This document shows, piece by piece, positions 51,972 to 60,355 of a stretch of DNA of 64,000 nucleotides. Origin of the DNA: Elusimicrobium minutum. Its GTDB lineage: Bacteria > Elusimicrobiota > Elusimicrobia > Elusimicrobiales > UBA9959. The position numbers were made by a program, and so were the translations under genes. The stretch is taken from positions 64,713 through 128,712 of the forward strand of contig DYIF01000005.1 of NCBI GenBank assembly GCA_020723765.1, in the 5' to 3' direction. How positions within the stretch are numbered: the first letter of the stretch is position 1; each line of letters begins with the position of its first letter. Below the pieces are notes generated by a model. That model searched no databases and was not told the origin of the DNA. It saw nothing but the letters and a program-made list of their open reading frames with translations.

Positions 51972-52379
51972 TTATTTTTTAGCCGGAGCTGCTTGAACCG
52001 TAGACTTGGTTACGGCTCCTACGGTTTTTCTTCTTCCTCTTCTGGTTCTTCCGTTTGTTCTCGTTCTCTGACCTCTTACGGGAAGACTTCTTCTATGTCT
52101 ATAACCTCTATAACAACCTATTTCGACATATCTTTTTATATTGGACTGCACCTCTCTTCTAAGTTCTCCTTCCACTTTATAATTTTTAGAAATCACCGCG
52201 TTTAAAAGACCTACCTCTTCTTCGGTAAGTTCTTTAACTCTTTTATCGGGATTTATCTTGCCTTCAAGATCTTTTTCCAGTATTTTTTTCGCAAGCGACC
52301 TTCCTATCCCGTAAATATAGCCTAACGCTATAATAACCTTCTTTTCTCTCGGTAAATCAACGCCTACTATTCTTGCCAT
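51972..52379 (-). CDS. rpsM: 30S ribosomal protein S13
   Basis: Protein of 135 aa. [33 protein letters not shown] and [28 protein letters not shown] are standard. The C-terminal tail is ~13 residues longer than usual ([18 protein letters not shown]). S13 contacts the P-site tRNA and bridges to the 50S head. It follows rpmJ by 12 nt. Confidence 0.98.
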   Translation of the reverse strand: MARIVGVDLPREKKVIIALGYIYGIGRSLAKKILEKDLEGKINPDKRVKELTEEEVGLLNAVISKNYKVEGELRREVQSNIKRYVEIGCYRGYRHRRSLPVRGQRTRTNGRTRRGRRKTVGAVTKSTVQAAPAKK

Positions 52380-52391
52380 ACTTTTCTCCTT

Positions 52392-52505
52392 TTATCCTTG
52401 TTTTTGTTTGTGTTTCGGATTTTCGCAAAGAACTCTGACTATGCCGTTTCTTTTAACTATTTTGCATTTCTCGCATATTTTTTTTACGCTCGCTCTTACT
52501 TTCAT
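52392..52505 (-). CDS. rpmJ: 50S ribosomal protein L36
   Basis: Too short for the ORF track; found by translating the gap between infA and rps[21 protein letters not shown] followed by [17 protein letters not shown] is a complete 37-aa L36 of the zinc-binding (C+) form, with ligands C11, C14, C27 and H32. It lies in the canonical infA-rpmJ-rpsM order. A GAGGTG ribosome site precedes the ATG. Confidence 0.96.
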   Translation of the reverse strand: MKVRASVKKICEKCKIVKRNGIVRVLCENPKHKQKQG

Positions 52506-52522
52506 AAAACACCTCTTAATAT

Positions 52523-52744
52523 TTATTTCTCTCTGAAAACTATTCTGCCTTTGGTCAGGTCGTAAGGGGAAAGCTCCAATCTTACCTTATCTCCCGGAAG
52601 TATTCTTATGTGATTTACTCTCATCTTCCCGGAGACGACTCCCAAAATAGTTTTTCCGGAACCAACATCCACTCTAAAAGTGGCGTTGGGCAAAGCTTCT
52701 TTAACAATTCCTTCTATTTCTATCTTTTCAGAATTATCAGACAT
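52523..52744 (-). CDS. infA: Translation initiation factor IF-1
   Basis: Protein of 73 aa with an OB fold; [60 protein letters not shown] is diagnostic. It opens the alpha-operon segment, with TATAAT and a leader hairpin upstream. Oddly, the visible AAGGAG lies 18 nt before the ATG, too far for normal use. An ATT codon lies 9 nt after it in frame, but the family N-terminus fits the ATG. Confidence 0.96.
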   Translation of the reverse strand: MSDNSEKIEIEGIVKEALPNATFRVDVGSGKTILGVVSGKMRVNHIRILPGDKVRLELSPYDLTKGRIVFREK

Positions 52745-52790
52745 AAATACAATACGTATCTTCTCCTTAAAAAGAACTTATATATAAAAT

Positions 52791-52827
52791 GTCATTTTAA
52801 GAAAAAAATGACCTTTCATATATTATA
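52791..52827 (-). promoter_or_regulatory. infA operon promoter -10 and 5' leader hairpin
   Basis: Minus-strand TATAAT lies at 52822-52827. It is followed about 10 nt downstream by GTCATTTT-TTTCTT-AAAATGAC, a perfect 8-bp AT-rich stem (52812 down to 52791), and a leader of about 70 nt before infA. TTGTAT lies 16 bp upstream of the -10 as a weak -35. The hairpin could also mark the 3' end of the upstream phosphorylase message, but a short A/T stem with no clean U-tract would be a poor terminator. Confidence 0.5.
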
Positions 52828-52853
52828 CAAATTTATAATTAAAATACAAAATC

Positions 52854-53597
52854 TCATACGGAATATTCTTTTAAAATAACCGAAAATATATTATAAAGAG
52901 AATCTTTTACTTTTTTAGAATTAAAATCTCTATACCACTTATTTTCGCATACGATATCGCTTATCACAAAAACAGAAGCCGATTTTATTTTATAATAATC
53001 GGCTACGGAAAAAACCGCCGAGGCTTCCATTTCTACCGTTAAAATTCCTTCTTTAAAATATTTTTTTATCTCGACATTAGTTTCTCTATAAGGAGCGTCA
53101 GTTGTCCAGGAAGAAGCTTCTTTAAATTTGACGTCGTTTTTATAAAGTATTTTTTTTATATAAGAATTAAGATCTAAAGAAGGATATGCGAATTTGTTCG
53201 GTTTTATATAGTGATAAGAAACTCCTTCGTCTCTTAAAGCCTTATCGCACAAAACTATATCTCCTATTTTCGTTTCTAAAGATAAGGAGCCGGCTACGCC
53301 TATATTTATAACGCTTTCGCATCCCAAAGCCGCCATTTCGTCCACACAGGCAGCGGCGTTTGGAGCTGAAGCGGGAGATACTCCTACCGCAAGTTTATTT
53401 TCAACCGAAAGAAATCTTTTAAATTTTTCAAATTTAAATTTATATTTTTCTAAAACCTCTTTTAAAATCCCAAACTCGTAAGGATAAATAATAATACCTT
53501 TTTTGGGAAGTTTGCTTATGCCGTATTCTTCTTTAGCATAATCTAAAGATTTAACTACGCTCTCGTAAAGATATTTGTTGTTTAAAATGGGAGGCAT
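52854..53597 (-). CDS. Nucleoside phosphorylase (PNP/UDP family, uridine phosphorylase-like)
   Basis: Protein of 247 aa. GVSPASAPNAAACVDEMAALGCESVINIGVAGSLS is the phosphate- and ribose-site part of the PNP_UDP family. TVEMEASAVFSVADYY is the catalytic/nucleoside block (MEA motif), and ISDIVCENKW follows. It most resembles uridine phosphorylase; 5'-methylthioadenosine nucleosidase is less likely given the N-terminal extension. It begins 1 nt after the PBP1A stop, so it is co-transcribed with cell-wall and ribosomal genes, with no obvious functional link. Confidence 0.85.
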   Translation of the reverse strand: MPPILNNKYLYESVVKSLDYAKEEYGISKLPKKGIIIYPYEFGILKEVLEKYKFKFEKFKRFLSVENKLAVGVSPASAPNAAACVDEMAALGCESVINIGVAGSLSLETKIGDIVLCDKALRDEGVSYHYIKPNKFAYPSLDLNSYIKKILYKNDVKFKEASSWTTDAPYRETNVEIKKYFKEGILTVEMEASAVFSVADYYKIKSASVFVISDIVCENKWYRDFNSKKVKDSLYNIFSVILKEYSV

Positions 53598-53598
53598 A

Positions 53599-55701
53599 TC
53601 AATGAGATATATCGCAAAATTCGGTCGGCTCGGTGCCGGATATAAAAGCTTCCATTATTTTATTTTTACATTTTGGTCCGGCTATCTTTCCGCTATCCTC
53701 GTCTATGCTTACAAAGGTTATTTTATCCGGAACGGTAAAATCTCTTACGGGATATTCTTTCAAAACCTCTTCCATTATATCCGTCCACCACGGCGCGACG
53801 GTAGAACCTCCCGTCCAGTCGCTCATGGTAATTTTTGAAAAATCGTCATACCCCATCCATGCGCCAGCGGTTATATCGGGCGAAAATCCTATAAACCAGG
53901 TATCTTTGGAATCCTGAGTAGTTCCGGTTTTTCCGGCTATCGGTCTTTTAAGCCTGGATACGACTTTTCCGGTACCTCTCTGAACCACACCTTTCATCAT
54001 ATTTACAAGAAGATAAACTTCCTGTGGCCTGAAAACCTCGGTTTCCTTGGGAAAATTTTCTTCCAAAACCTTTCCGTTATTATCGGTCACCTTCAAAATG
54101 GCAAAAGGATCGACCTGTATTCCTCCGTTTGCAAATGTATTAAAAGCGCTGGTCATCTCCATAACGCTTACAAGCGAAGTCCCAAGCCCTATAGAAGGAA
54201 CGGGTTCAAGTTTGCTTTTTATTCCGGCTCTATAAGCCACATCTATTACGGAATTCGGGCTTAGTTTATTTACGAGATATACCGAGGAAAGATTTCGAGA
54301 TTTTTCAAGAGCTTTTCTCAAAGTAATTTGCCCCAAGAATTTTCCGTCGAAATTGGAAGGCATCCATATTTTAAATTCGGGATTTTCAAGGAAAGGTTCT
54401 ATAGCCTCGTTTATCGTAGCCTGATCGGTGGCATCCTCGATCAAATGCCAGTTCATTTTTGAATCGGAATAAAAAACCATCGGAGAATCGTTTATCATTG
54501 TGGCCGGCGTATAACCGTTCATTAAAGCGCAAAACCATACGAAAGGTTTAAAAGTGGAACCGGCCTGCCTTTTAGCCTGAGTGGCTCTATTAAACTGGCT
54601 TTCTTTATAATTCCTTCCGCCTATCATTATTTTTATCGCCCCGGTTTTGGATTCCATCGCGATAAAAGCTCCTTGCAAGGTGGAGGTGGAAGAATTTTGA
54701 GAATCTTTGGAAACATTTTTGGATTCGTATTCGGAAAGTTTTTTTTCAAATATTTCTTCCGCTTTTTTTTGCATATTTAAATCAAGCGTTGTATATATTC
54801 TCAATCCCCCTTTCCAGAACATATCTACGCCGTATTTCGGTTCAAGCTGCTGTCTTATATACTCGGTAAAATAAGGGGCATTGGACGCATATATAACCGA
54901 TTTTTTATCCGGAAGCGGCTCCTCTTTGGCTTTTTGATATTCTTCCTTAGTTATGTATTTTTCTTCATACATTCTTAAAAGAACGAGATTCCTTCTTCTT
55001 CTGGCAAGATCCGGATTTACAAACGGAGAATATCGCTCCGGCGCCGGTATTATTCCTATCAAAAGAGCGGACTCCGAAAGAGTAAGATTTTCGACGTCTT
55101 TGCCGAAATAAATTTTAGAGGCGGTCTGAACCCCGTAAACTCCCCCTCCGAAGTATATTTGATTAAAATACATTTGTAAAATTTCTTGTTTTGAAAAATT
55201 TTTTTCTATTTGAAGAGCTATGAAAATTTCTTTTATCTTTCTGGATATTGTTCTCTCAGGTTTTAAAAATATAAGTTTGGATAACTGCTGGGTTATGGTA
55301 GACCCGCCCTGTTTTACTTTTCTGTGAAGTATATCTCTTGCTACCGCTCTTAAAATACCTTTTACCGATATTCCCCAGTGTTTAAAAAAATCGTTATCCT
55401 CCATTGCTATAAGGGCGTTTTGTAAATCCAAGGGTATTTTATCCAGAGTAAGAAAAGACCTTCTCTCTACGGAGTATTCCGTTATGACGTTTCCGTTTAT
55501 GTCGTAAACAAAAGTAGTCAATAGAGGAGTATATTCGGCGAGTTTATCAACCGAAGGAAGGTCAGAAAAAACCCTCCTCATAAGAATGGAAACGCCGAAT
55601 ATTAAAATAAAGGCTATAACTCCGAAGATGTAAAACATCCGGAGGATAGCCTTATGGGGATTTTCCAAAAGATTTGATAATATTTTTTTTAAAAAAACCA
55701 C
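53599..55701 (-). CDS. Penicillin-binding protein 1A (bifunctional)
   Basis: Class A PBP of 700 aa. One N-terminal membrane segment (~22-45), a GT51 glycosyltransferase domain (ALIAMEDNDFFKHWGI, GGSTITQQLSKLIFLKPERT, KIKEIFIALQIEKNFSKQEILQMYFNQIYFG), then a transpeptidase with STFK (QAGSTFKPFVW), an SRN-like motif (KSRNLSSVYL) and KTG (AGKTGTTQDSKDTWFIG). It polymerises and crosslinks peptidoglycan. It follows rpsJ by 7 nt, where rplC would normally be, so it appears to have been placed into the ribosomal operon by rearrangement. Confidence 0.95.
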   Translation of the reverse strand: MVFLKKILSNLLENPHKAILRMFYIFGVIAFILIFGVSILMRRVFSDLPSVDKLAEYTPLLTTFVYDINGNVITEYSVERRSFLTLDKIPLDLQNALIAMEDNDFFKHWGISVKGILRAVARDILHRKVKQGGSTITQQLSKLIFLKPERTISRKIKEIFIALQIEKNFSKQEILQMYFNQIYFGGGVYGVQTASKIYFGKDVENLTLSESALLIGIIPAPERYSPFVNPDLARRRRNLVLLRMYEEKYITKEEYQKAKEEPLPDKKSVIYASNAPYFTEYIRQQLEPKYGVDMFWKGGLRIYTTLDLNMQKKAEEIFEKKLSEYESKNVSKDSQNSSTSTLQGAFIAMESKTGAIKIMIGGRNYKESQFNRATQAKRQAGSTFKPFVWFCALMNGYTPATMINDSPMVFYSDSKMNWHLIEDATDQATINEAIEPFLENPEFKIWMPSNFDGKFLGQITLRKALEKSRNLSSVYLVNKLSPNSVIDVAYRAGIKSKLEPVPSIGLGTSLVSVMEMTSAFNTFANGGIQVDPFAILKVTDNNGKVLEENFPKETEVFRPQEVYLLVNMMKGVVQRGTGKVVSRLKRPIAGKTGTTQDSKDTWFIGFSPDITAGAWMGYDDFSKITMSDWTGGSTVAPWWTDIMEEVLKEYPVRDFTVPDKITFVSIDEDSGKIAGPKCKNKIMEAFISGTEPTEFCDISH

Positions 55702-55708
55702 TTAAAGG

Positions 55709-56038
55709 TCACACGTTTTGTATTTTAAACTGAACCTTAACGTCGCTCGGAAGATCTACCGAATTTAAAGCGTCGGTAGTTTTTGAAGTGGAATTGATTA
55801 TATCTATGAGCCTTACATGCTTTCTTATCTCAAACTGCTCTCTCGATTTTTTATCCACATGAACCGACCTGTTTACGGTATACTTTCTTATTTTTCTCGG
55901 CAAAAAAACGGGGCCGGAAACTATGGCCCCGCTTCTTCTAATCGCGTCTATTATTTTGGAAAGCGACTGGTCCAACAAAGCGCTATCCGAAGATTCAAGT
56001 TTAATTCTCATTATTTGTTTTGGATTGTTTTCGCTCAT
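55709..56038 (-). CDS. rpsJ: 30S ribosomal protein S10
   Basis: Protein of 109 aa. MRIKLESSDSALLDQSLSKI, GPVFLPRKIRKYTVNRSVHVDKKSREQFEIRKHVRLIDI is highly conserved. It is a few residues longer than usual at the N-terminus. S10 also serves as NusE in antitermination. It begins 4 nt after tuf in the normal str-to-S10 junction, but the next gene is PBP1A instead of rplC. Confidence 0.97.
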   Translation of the reverse strand: MSENNPKQIMRIKLESSDSALLDQSLSKIIDAIRRSGAIVSGPVFLPRKIRKYTVNRSVHVDKKSREQFEIRKHVRLIDIINSTSKTTDALNSVDLPSDVKVQFKIQNV

Positions 56039-56042
56039 ATTA

Positions 56043-57239
56043 TTACTCCACTATATCCGTTACTACGCCCGCGCCTATAGTGCATCCGCCTTCTCTTATA
56101 GCAAACCTTAATCCCTTCTCCATCGCTATCGGCGTTATCAACTCCACGTTTATCTCGGTATGATCCCCGGGCATTACCATCTCTACACCGGGCTTCAATT
56201 CAACACTACCGGTCACGTCAGTCGTCCTGAAATAAAACTGCGGTTTGTACCCTTTGAAAAACGGAGTATGTCTTCCGCCTTCGTCTTTAGTCAATACGTA
56301 CACTTCCGCTTTAAATTTCTTATGCGGCGTTACGCTCTTAGGGGCCGCTATAACCATTCCTCTTTCCACCTGGTCCTTCTCTATCCCTCTTAGTAACATA
56401 CCTATGTTGTCTCCAGCCATCGCTTCATCTAATAGCTTCCTGAACATTTCAAGTCCAGTAGCAACGGACTGATATGTCTTTCCAAATCCGATTATCTCAA
56501 CAGCATCCCCTACTTTTATCTTACCTCTTTCCACCCTTCCGGTAGCCACTGTTCCTCTTCCGGTTATCGAAAATACGTCTTCAACAGCCATTAAGAACGG
56601 TTTGTCGGTCTCCCTCTTGGGCTCCGGGATGTTCTTGTCCAAAGCTTCCATCAGCTTCATTATCGCAGGCTCCCCATATTCGCCCTGGTCCCCTTCCAAT
56701 GCCTTTAACGCGCTCCCTCTTACTATCGTTATCTTGTCACCGTCAAATTCGTATTTCTTTAACAAGTCCCTTATTTCCACTTCAACTAAGTCCAAAAGTT
56801 CCTTGTCGTCAACTAAGTCCGATTTGTTTAAAAATACCACTAAGTTCGGTACGTTCACTTGTCTGGCCAGTAATACATGCTCCCTCGTTTGAGGCATCGG
56901 CCCGTCGGCCGCGCTTACCACCAATATCGCTCCGTCCATCTGCGCAGCTCCGGTTATCATGTTCTTTATGTAGTCGGCGTGTCCGGGACAGTCTATGTGC
57001 GCATAGTGTCTGTTATCGGTCTCATACTCAACATGGCTTACTGCCACGGTTAAAATCTTTGAGGAGTCTCTCACTACTCCGCCCTTCGCTATCTCGGCGT
57101 ACTGCATCTCCTTAGCTCGCCCTTTCTTCGATAATACCTTCGTTATCGCCGCGGTTAATGTGGTCTTACCGTGGTCAACGTGTCCTATAGTTCCTACGTT
57201 TACGTGCGGTTTCGTCCTTTCAAACTTAGCTTTTGACAT
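56043..57239 (-). CDS. tuf: Elongation factor Tu, variant switch I form
   Basis: GTPase of 398 aa delivering aminoacyl-tRNA to the ribosome. [10 protein letters not shown] (P-loop), DCPGHADY (G3) and NKSDLVD (G4) are intact. Switch I is not the usual 'APEEKxRGITI': it reads [22 protein letters not shown], a form I recall from Planctomycetota-type EF-Tu. Codon use differs from neighbours: lysine is mostly AAG here but AAA in fusA and rpsJ, and AGG/ACG/GTG are common. It also has its own near-consensus promoter and an AGGAGG site. Acquisition from another lineage or selection for high expression could each explain this. Confidence 0.95.
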   Translation of the reverse strand: MSKAKFERTKPHVNVGTIGHVDHGKTTLTAAITKVLSKKGRAKEMQYAEIAKGGVVRDSSKILTVAVSHVEYETDNRHYAHIDCPGHADYIKNMITGAAQMDGAILVVSAADGPMPQTREHVLLARQVNVPNLVVFLNKSDLVDDKELLDLVEVEIRDLLKKYEFDGDKITIVRGSALKALEGDQGEYGEPAIMKLMEALDKNIPEPKRETDKPFLMAVEDVFSITGRGTVATGRVERGKIKVGDAVEIIGFGKTYQSVATGLEMFRKLLDEAMAGDNIGMLLRGIEKDQVERGMVIAAPKSVTPHKKFKAEVYVLTKDEGGRHTPFFKGYKPQFYFRTTDVTGSVELKPGVEMVMPGDHTEINVELITPIAMEKGLRFAIREGGCTIGAGVVTDIVE

Positions 57240-57269
57240 AAATTCCTCCTAAATTCTCGCTAAAATAAG

Positions 57270-57298
57270 ATTATATATTTTTTTAAAGAACATATCAA
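57270..57298 (-). promoter_or_regulatory. Near-consensus sigma-70 promoter for tuf
   Basis: Minus strand: TTGATA (57298-57293), a 17-bp spacer, TATAAT (57275-57270). It lies in the 60-bp gap between the fusA stop and the tuf ATG. It is the best -35/-10 pair I found in the window. tuf and rpsJ can therefore be transcribed apart from the upstream str operon. Confidence 0.8.
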
Positions 57299-57299
57299 A

Positions 57300-59396
57300 T
57301 TACTTCGCCTGAGCCTGAGTGGATCTTTTTTCTATTATAGTCTTTGATACGTTCGATGGAACTTCCTCGTAATGAGAAGGTTCTAAGTTAAAAGAAGCTC
57401 TTCCCTGAGAAAGCGATCTTACCGTAGTGGCATAACCGAACATTTCGGAAAGAGGAACGGTGCCTCTTACAAACCTGACGTTTCCTCTATTTCCCATCTC
57501 GGTAATCTTGGCTCTTCTGGAGTTTAAGTCGCCTATAATGTCTCCGATATTTTCGTCGGGACAAACAACCTCAAACTTCATTATAGGTTCCAGTATATAC
57601 GGATTTGCTTTTTTACAACCGCTTCTTAAAGCCATTGCGGCCGCAATCTTAAAAGCTATTTCAGAAGAGTCTACCTCATGGAAAGAACCGTCGAAAAGCG
57701 TAACCTTAAGATCTACCAGAGGATATCCGGCAAGAACTCCGCTTGAAAGAGCTTCCTCGCATCCTTTTTCTACGGCAGGTATATACTCTTTCGGTATTCT
57801 TCCCTGAGTTATGGCGTTTACAAACTCAAAACCTTTTCCCTTCTCAAGCGGTTCTATCTTAAGCCATACATGACCGTACTGACCTCTACCGCCTGATTGC
57901 CTTATAAACTTACCCTCTTCCTCAACCGAGCCTTTTATAGATTCTCTATAAGCTACCTGAGGCTGACCGACATTGACGTTGACTTTAAACTCTCTTTTAA
58001 GCCTATCGACGAGAATATCTAAGTGCAACTCTCCCATACCGGATAATATCGTCTGGCCCGTCTCCTCGTCCGTCTTTATTCTAAAAGTCTGGTCTTCCTC
58101 CGCCAATCTTGAAAGAGCAAGAGATAATTTTTCTTCCTCTTCTTTGGTCTTTGGCTCTACCGCTATCGATATAACCGGTTCCGGGAATTTCATACCTTCA
58201 AGCTCTATGGGAGCAGAAGGATCGCACATAGTCTCTCCGACGCTTGCGTTTTTAACACCGACAACCGCGGCTATGTCTCCCGCCTGAATTTCTTTTATTT
58301 CCTCTCTTTTATCGGCAAACATTCTGACCATTCTTCCTATTCTCTCAGTAGTTCTTTTCTTAACGAAATAAACCGAATCTCCCGTTCTTAAAACTCCAGA
58401 GTAAACTCTAACATAAGTCAATTTACCTACAAACGGGTCCGCCTGAATCTTAAACATCAACGCGCAAAAAGGCGCTTTATTGTTGGTTTCTCTTTTTAAC
58501 TCTTCGCCTGTATTCGGGTCTTTACCTCTGACCGCCGCTATATCGAGCGGGGACGGAAGATAAGAGACTACCGCGTCAAGCATTGGCTGAACGCCTTTGT
58601 TTTTATAAGAAGATCCGCAAAGCACGGGGAAGAATTTACAGGATATAACCCCTTTTCTTATGGCGGATTTTATTTCTTCTTCCGTAAAATTGGTATCGCC
58701 GTTTAAATATCTCTCCATTAATTTCTCGTCGAAATCGCAAACTTTTTCTAAAAGCTTTTCTCTGTATTCTTTTGCTTCATCGACCAGATCCGACGGGATA
58801 TTATCGGTAACGTCGAAATGAGCTCCTAACTGGTCTCCTGTCCAGACATAAGCTTTCATCGATATCAAATCAACAAGACCGATAAATTTATCTTCTCTTC
58901 CTATCGGAAGTTGTATGGGCCATGCGTTTGCTCCCAATTTTTCTATTATGGATTTATAAGACATGTAAAAATCCGCGCCGGTTCTGTCCATTTTATTTAC
59001 GTAAGCGATTCTCGGAACGTTGTATCTATCCGCCTGTCTCCAAACCGTTTCGGACTGCGGCTCAACCCCTTGAACTCCGTCGAAAACCGTAACCGCACCG
59101 TCCAATACTCTCAAGCTTCTTTCGACTTCCGCGGTAAAGTCGACGTGTCCTGGGGTATCTATTATGTTTATGGAATGCCCTTTCCATTCGGTAGAAATGG
59201 CCGCCGCGGTAATGGTTATACCTCTTTCTCTTTCTTGAGGCATCCAGTCGGTTATCGTGTCTCCTTCGTGGACCTCTCCGATTTTATGAATCTTTCCGGT
59301 ATAATAAAGTATTCTTTCGGTCGTAGTAGTTTTACCGGCGTCTATATGAGCTATGATTCCTATGTTTCTAAGTTTCGCTAAATTAATATCGGCCAT
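57300..59396 (-). CDS. fusA: Elongation factor G
   Basis: Translocation GTPase of 698 aa, standard length. [20 protein letters not shown] (P-loop), [11 protein letters not shown] (switch I), DTPGHVDFT (G3) and [10 protein letters not shown] (G4) are intact, followed by domains II-V ([33 protein letters not shown]). It has a GGAG ribosome site and lies 54 nt after rpsG, in the normal str order. Codon use matches the neighbours and contrasts with tuf. A fusA2 duplicate is not in the window. Confidence 0.98.
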   Translation of the reverse strand: MADINLAKLRNIGIIAHIDAGKTTTTERILYYTGKIHKIGEVHEGDTITDWMPQERERGITITAAAISTEWKGHSINIIDTPGHVDFTAEVERSLRVLDGAVTVFDGVQGVEPQSETVWRQADRYNVPRIAYVNKMDRTGADFYMSYKSIIEKLGANAWPIQLPIGREDKFIGLVDLISMKAYVWTGDQLGAHFDVTDNIPSDLVDEAKEYREKLLEKVCDFDEKLMERYLNGDTNFTEEEIKSAIRKGVISCKFFPVLCGSSYKNKGVQPMLDAVVSYLPSPLDIAAVRGKDPNTGEELKRETNNKAPFCALMFKIQADPFVGKLTYVRVYSGVLRTGDSVYFVKKRTTERIGRMVRMFADKREEIKEIQAGDIAAVVGVKNASVGETMCDPSAPIELEGMKFPEPVISIAVEPKTKEEEEKLSLALSRLAEEDQTFRIKTDEETGQTILSGMGELHLDILVDRLKREFKVNVNVGQPQVAYRESIKGSVEEEGKFIRQSGGRGQYGHVWLKIEPLEKGKGFEFVNAITQGRIPKEYIPAVEKGCEEALSSGVLAGYPLVDLKVTLFDGSFHEVDSSEIAFKIAAAMALRSGCKKANPYILEPIMKFEVVCPDENIGDIIGDLNSRRAKITEMGNRGNVRFVRGTVPLSEMFGYATTVRSLSQGRASFNLEPSHYEEVPSNVSKTIIEKRSTQAQAK

Positions 59397-59450
59397 TTTT
59401 TTTCTCCTTTTTTATATGATTTTTAATAAACGAGATTTGTCAGAAGATGA

Positions 59451-59930
59451 TTACCACCTGTAATGAGCAAACGCTCTGTTGGCTTCGGCCATCTTATGAA
59501 CATCTTCTCTTTTTTTAATAACTCCGCCTTCCTTTTTATAAGCGGAGAGTATTTCTTCGGCTAACCTTTCGTGAAAATTCTTAGACCCTCTGTTTCTTGC
59601 CGCTTCTATTATCCATATCATAGCAAGGCTGGTGCTTCTCATATTAGGAACTTCCACAGGAACCTGATAAGTCGCACCGCCGACTCTTCTGGGTTTCACT
59701 TCGAGCAACGGTCTTGCGTTTTCTATGGCTTGATTGAAAACTTTTAACGGATCCTCTCCGGTTTTTTCTTTTATCAAATCGAAAGCGGTATAAACTATTT
59801 TTTCCGCTAAAGATTTTTGGCCTCTATGATTTATTTTGTTTATAAATCTCGCCACAAGTATGGAATTATATTTATTGTCCGGCGGCGGAAGAGGTCTTCT
59901 TTCGTTCGGTTTTAAAGCTTTTCTCGGCAT
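59451..59930 (-). CDS. rpsG: 30S ribosomal protein S7
   Basis: Protein of 159 aa. [48 protein letters not shown] and [11 protein letters not shown] are conserved S7 blocks. S7 nucleates the 30S head and represses the str operon in E. coli. It follows rpsL by 10 nt. Confidence 0.98.
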   Translation of the reverse strand: MPRKALKPNERRPLPPPDNKYNSILVARFINKINHRGQKSLAEKIVYTAFDLIKEKTGEDPLKVFNQAIENARPLLEVKPRRVGGATYQVPVEVPNMRSTSLAMIWIIEAARNRGSKNFHERLAEEILSAYKKEGGVIKKREDVHKMAEANRAFAHYRW

Positions 59931-59940
59931 ATTTCACTCC

Positions 59941-60327
59941 TTATTTTTTTGCTTGCTGTTTGGCTTTTTTGGCGCCGTAGAGGGATCTTCCCTGTTTTCT
60001 ATTCTCTACACCCGCGCAGTCAAGCGCCCCTCTTATTATATGATATCTCACACCGGGAAGGTCTTTAACCCTTCCACCTCTAACTAAAACGATAGAGTGT
60101 TCCTGAAGATTATGTCCTTCTCCGCCTATATAAGCGGTAACCTCTATCTTGGAGCTAAGTTTCACACGGGCGACTTTTCTCAGCGCTGAGTTAGGTTTTT
60201 TCGGCGTCGTAGTATAAACCCTGGTGCAAACTCCTCTTTTCTGAGGAGAACCTACCAAAGCGGGAGATTTGCTCTTCCTTATTTTCTGAGTTCTTCCTAA
60301 TCTTATCAACTGATTTACTGTAGCCAT
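59941..60327 (-). CDS. rpsL: 30S ribosomal protein S12
   Basis: Protein of 128 aa. [56 protein letters not shown] is typical; the PNSA and KDLPGVRYH segments are the streptomycin-related accuracy centre. K43 (in TPKKPNS) is the residue whose change gives streptomycin resistance; the wild-type form is seen. No Shine-Dalgarno site is visible; a short hairpin covers the rpoC stop just upstream. Confidence 0.98.
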   Translation of the reverse strand: MATVNQLIRLGRTQKIRKSKSPALVGSPQKRGVCTRVYTTTPKKPNSALRKVARVKLSSKIEVTAYIGGEGHNLQEHSIVLVRGGRVKDLPGVRYHIIRGALDCAGVENRKQGRSLYGAKKAKQQAKK

Positions 60328-60336
60328 TTTAATCTA

Positions 60337-60355
60337 TTAAGAGATAAACTCTTAA
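60337..60355 (-). other. Small hairpin at the rpoC-rpsL junction
   Basis: Minus-strand TTAAGAG-TTTAT-CTCTTAA is a perfect 7-bp stem overlapping the rpoC stop codon and ending 9 nt before the rpsL ATG. No U-tract follows, so it is not a terminator. It might affect rpsL translation or mark a processing site; it could also be chance in AT-rich DNA. Confidence 0.4.

Noticed and set aside
56602-57115. Plus-strand ORFs of 96 and 138 aa opposite tuf
   Set aside because: They are antisense shadows of a strongly conserved gene, with no ribosome site or recognisable protein features.
58911-59381. Plus-strand ORF of 156 aa opposite fusA
   Set aside because: Long only because of codon bias in fusA; it has no start context and no family resemblance.
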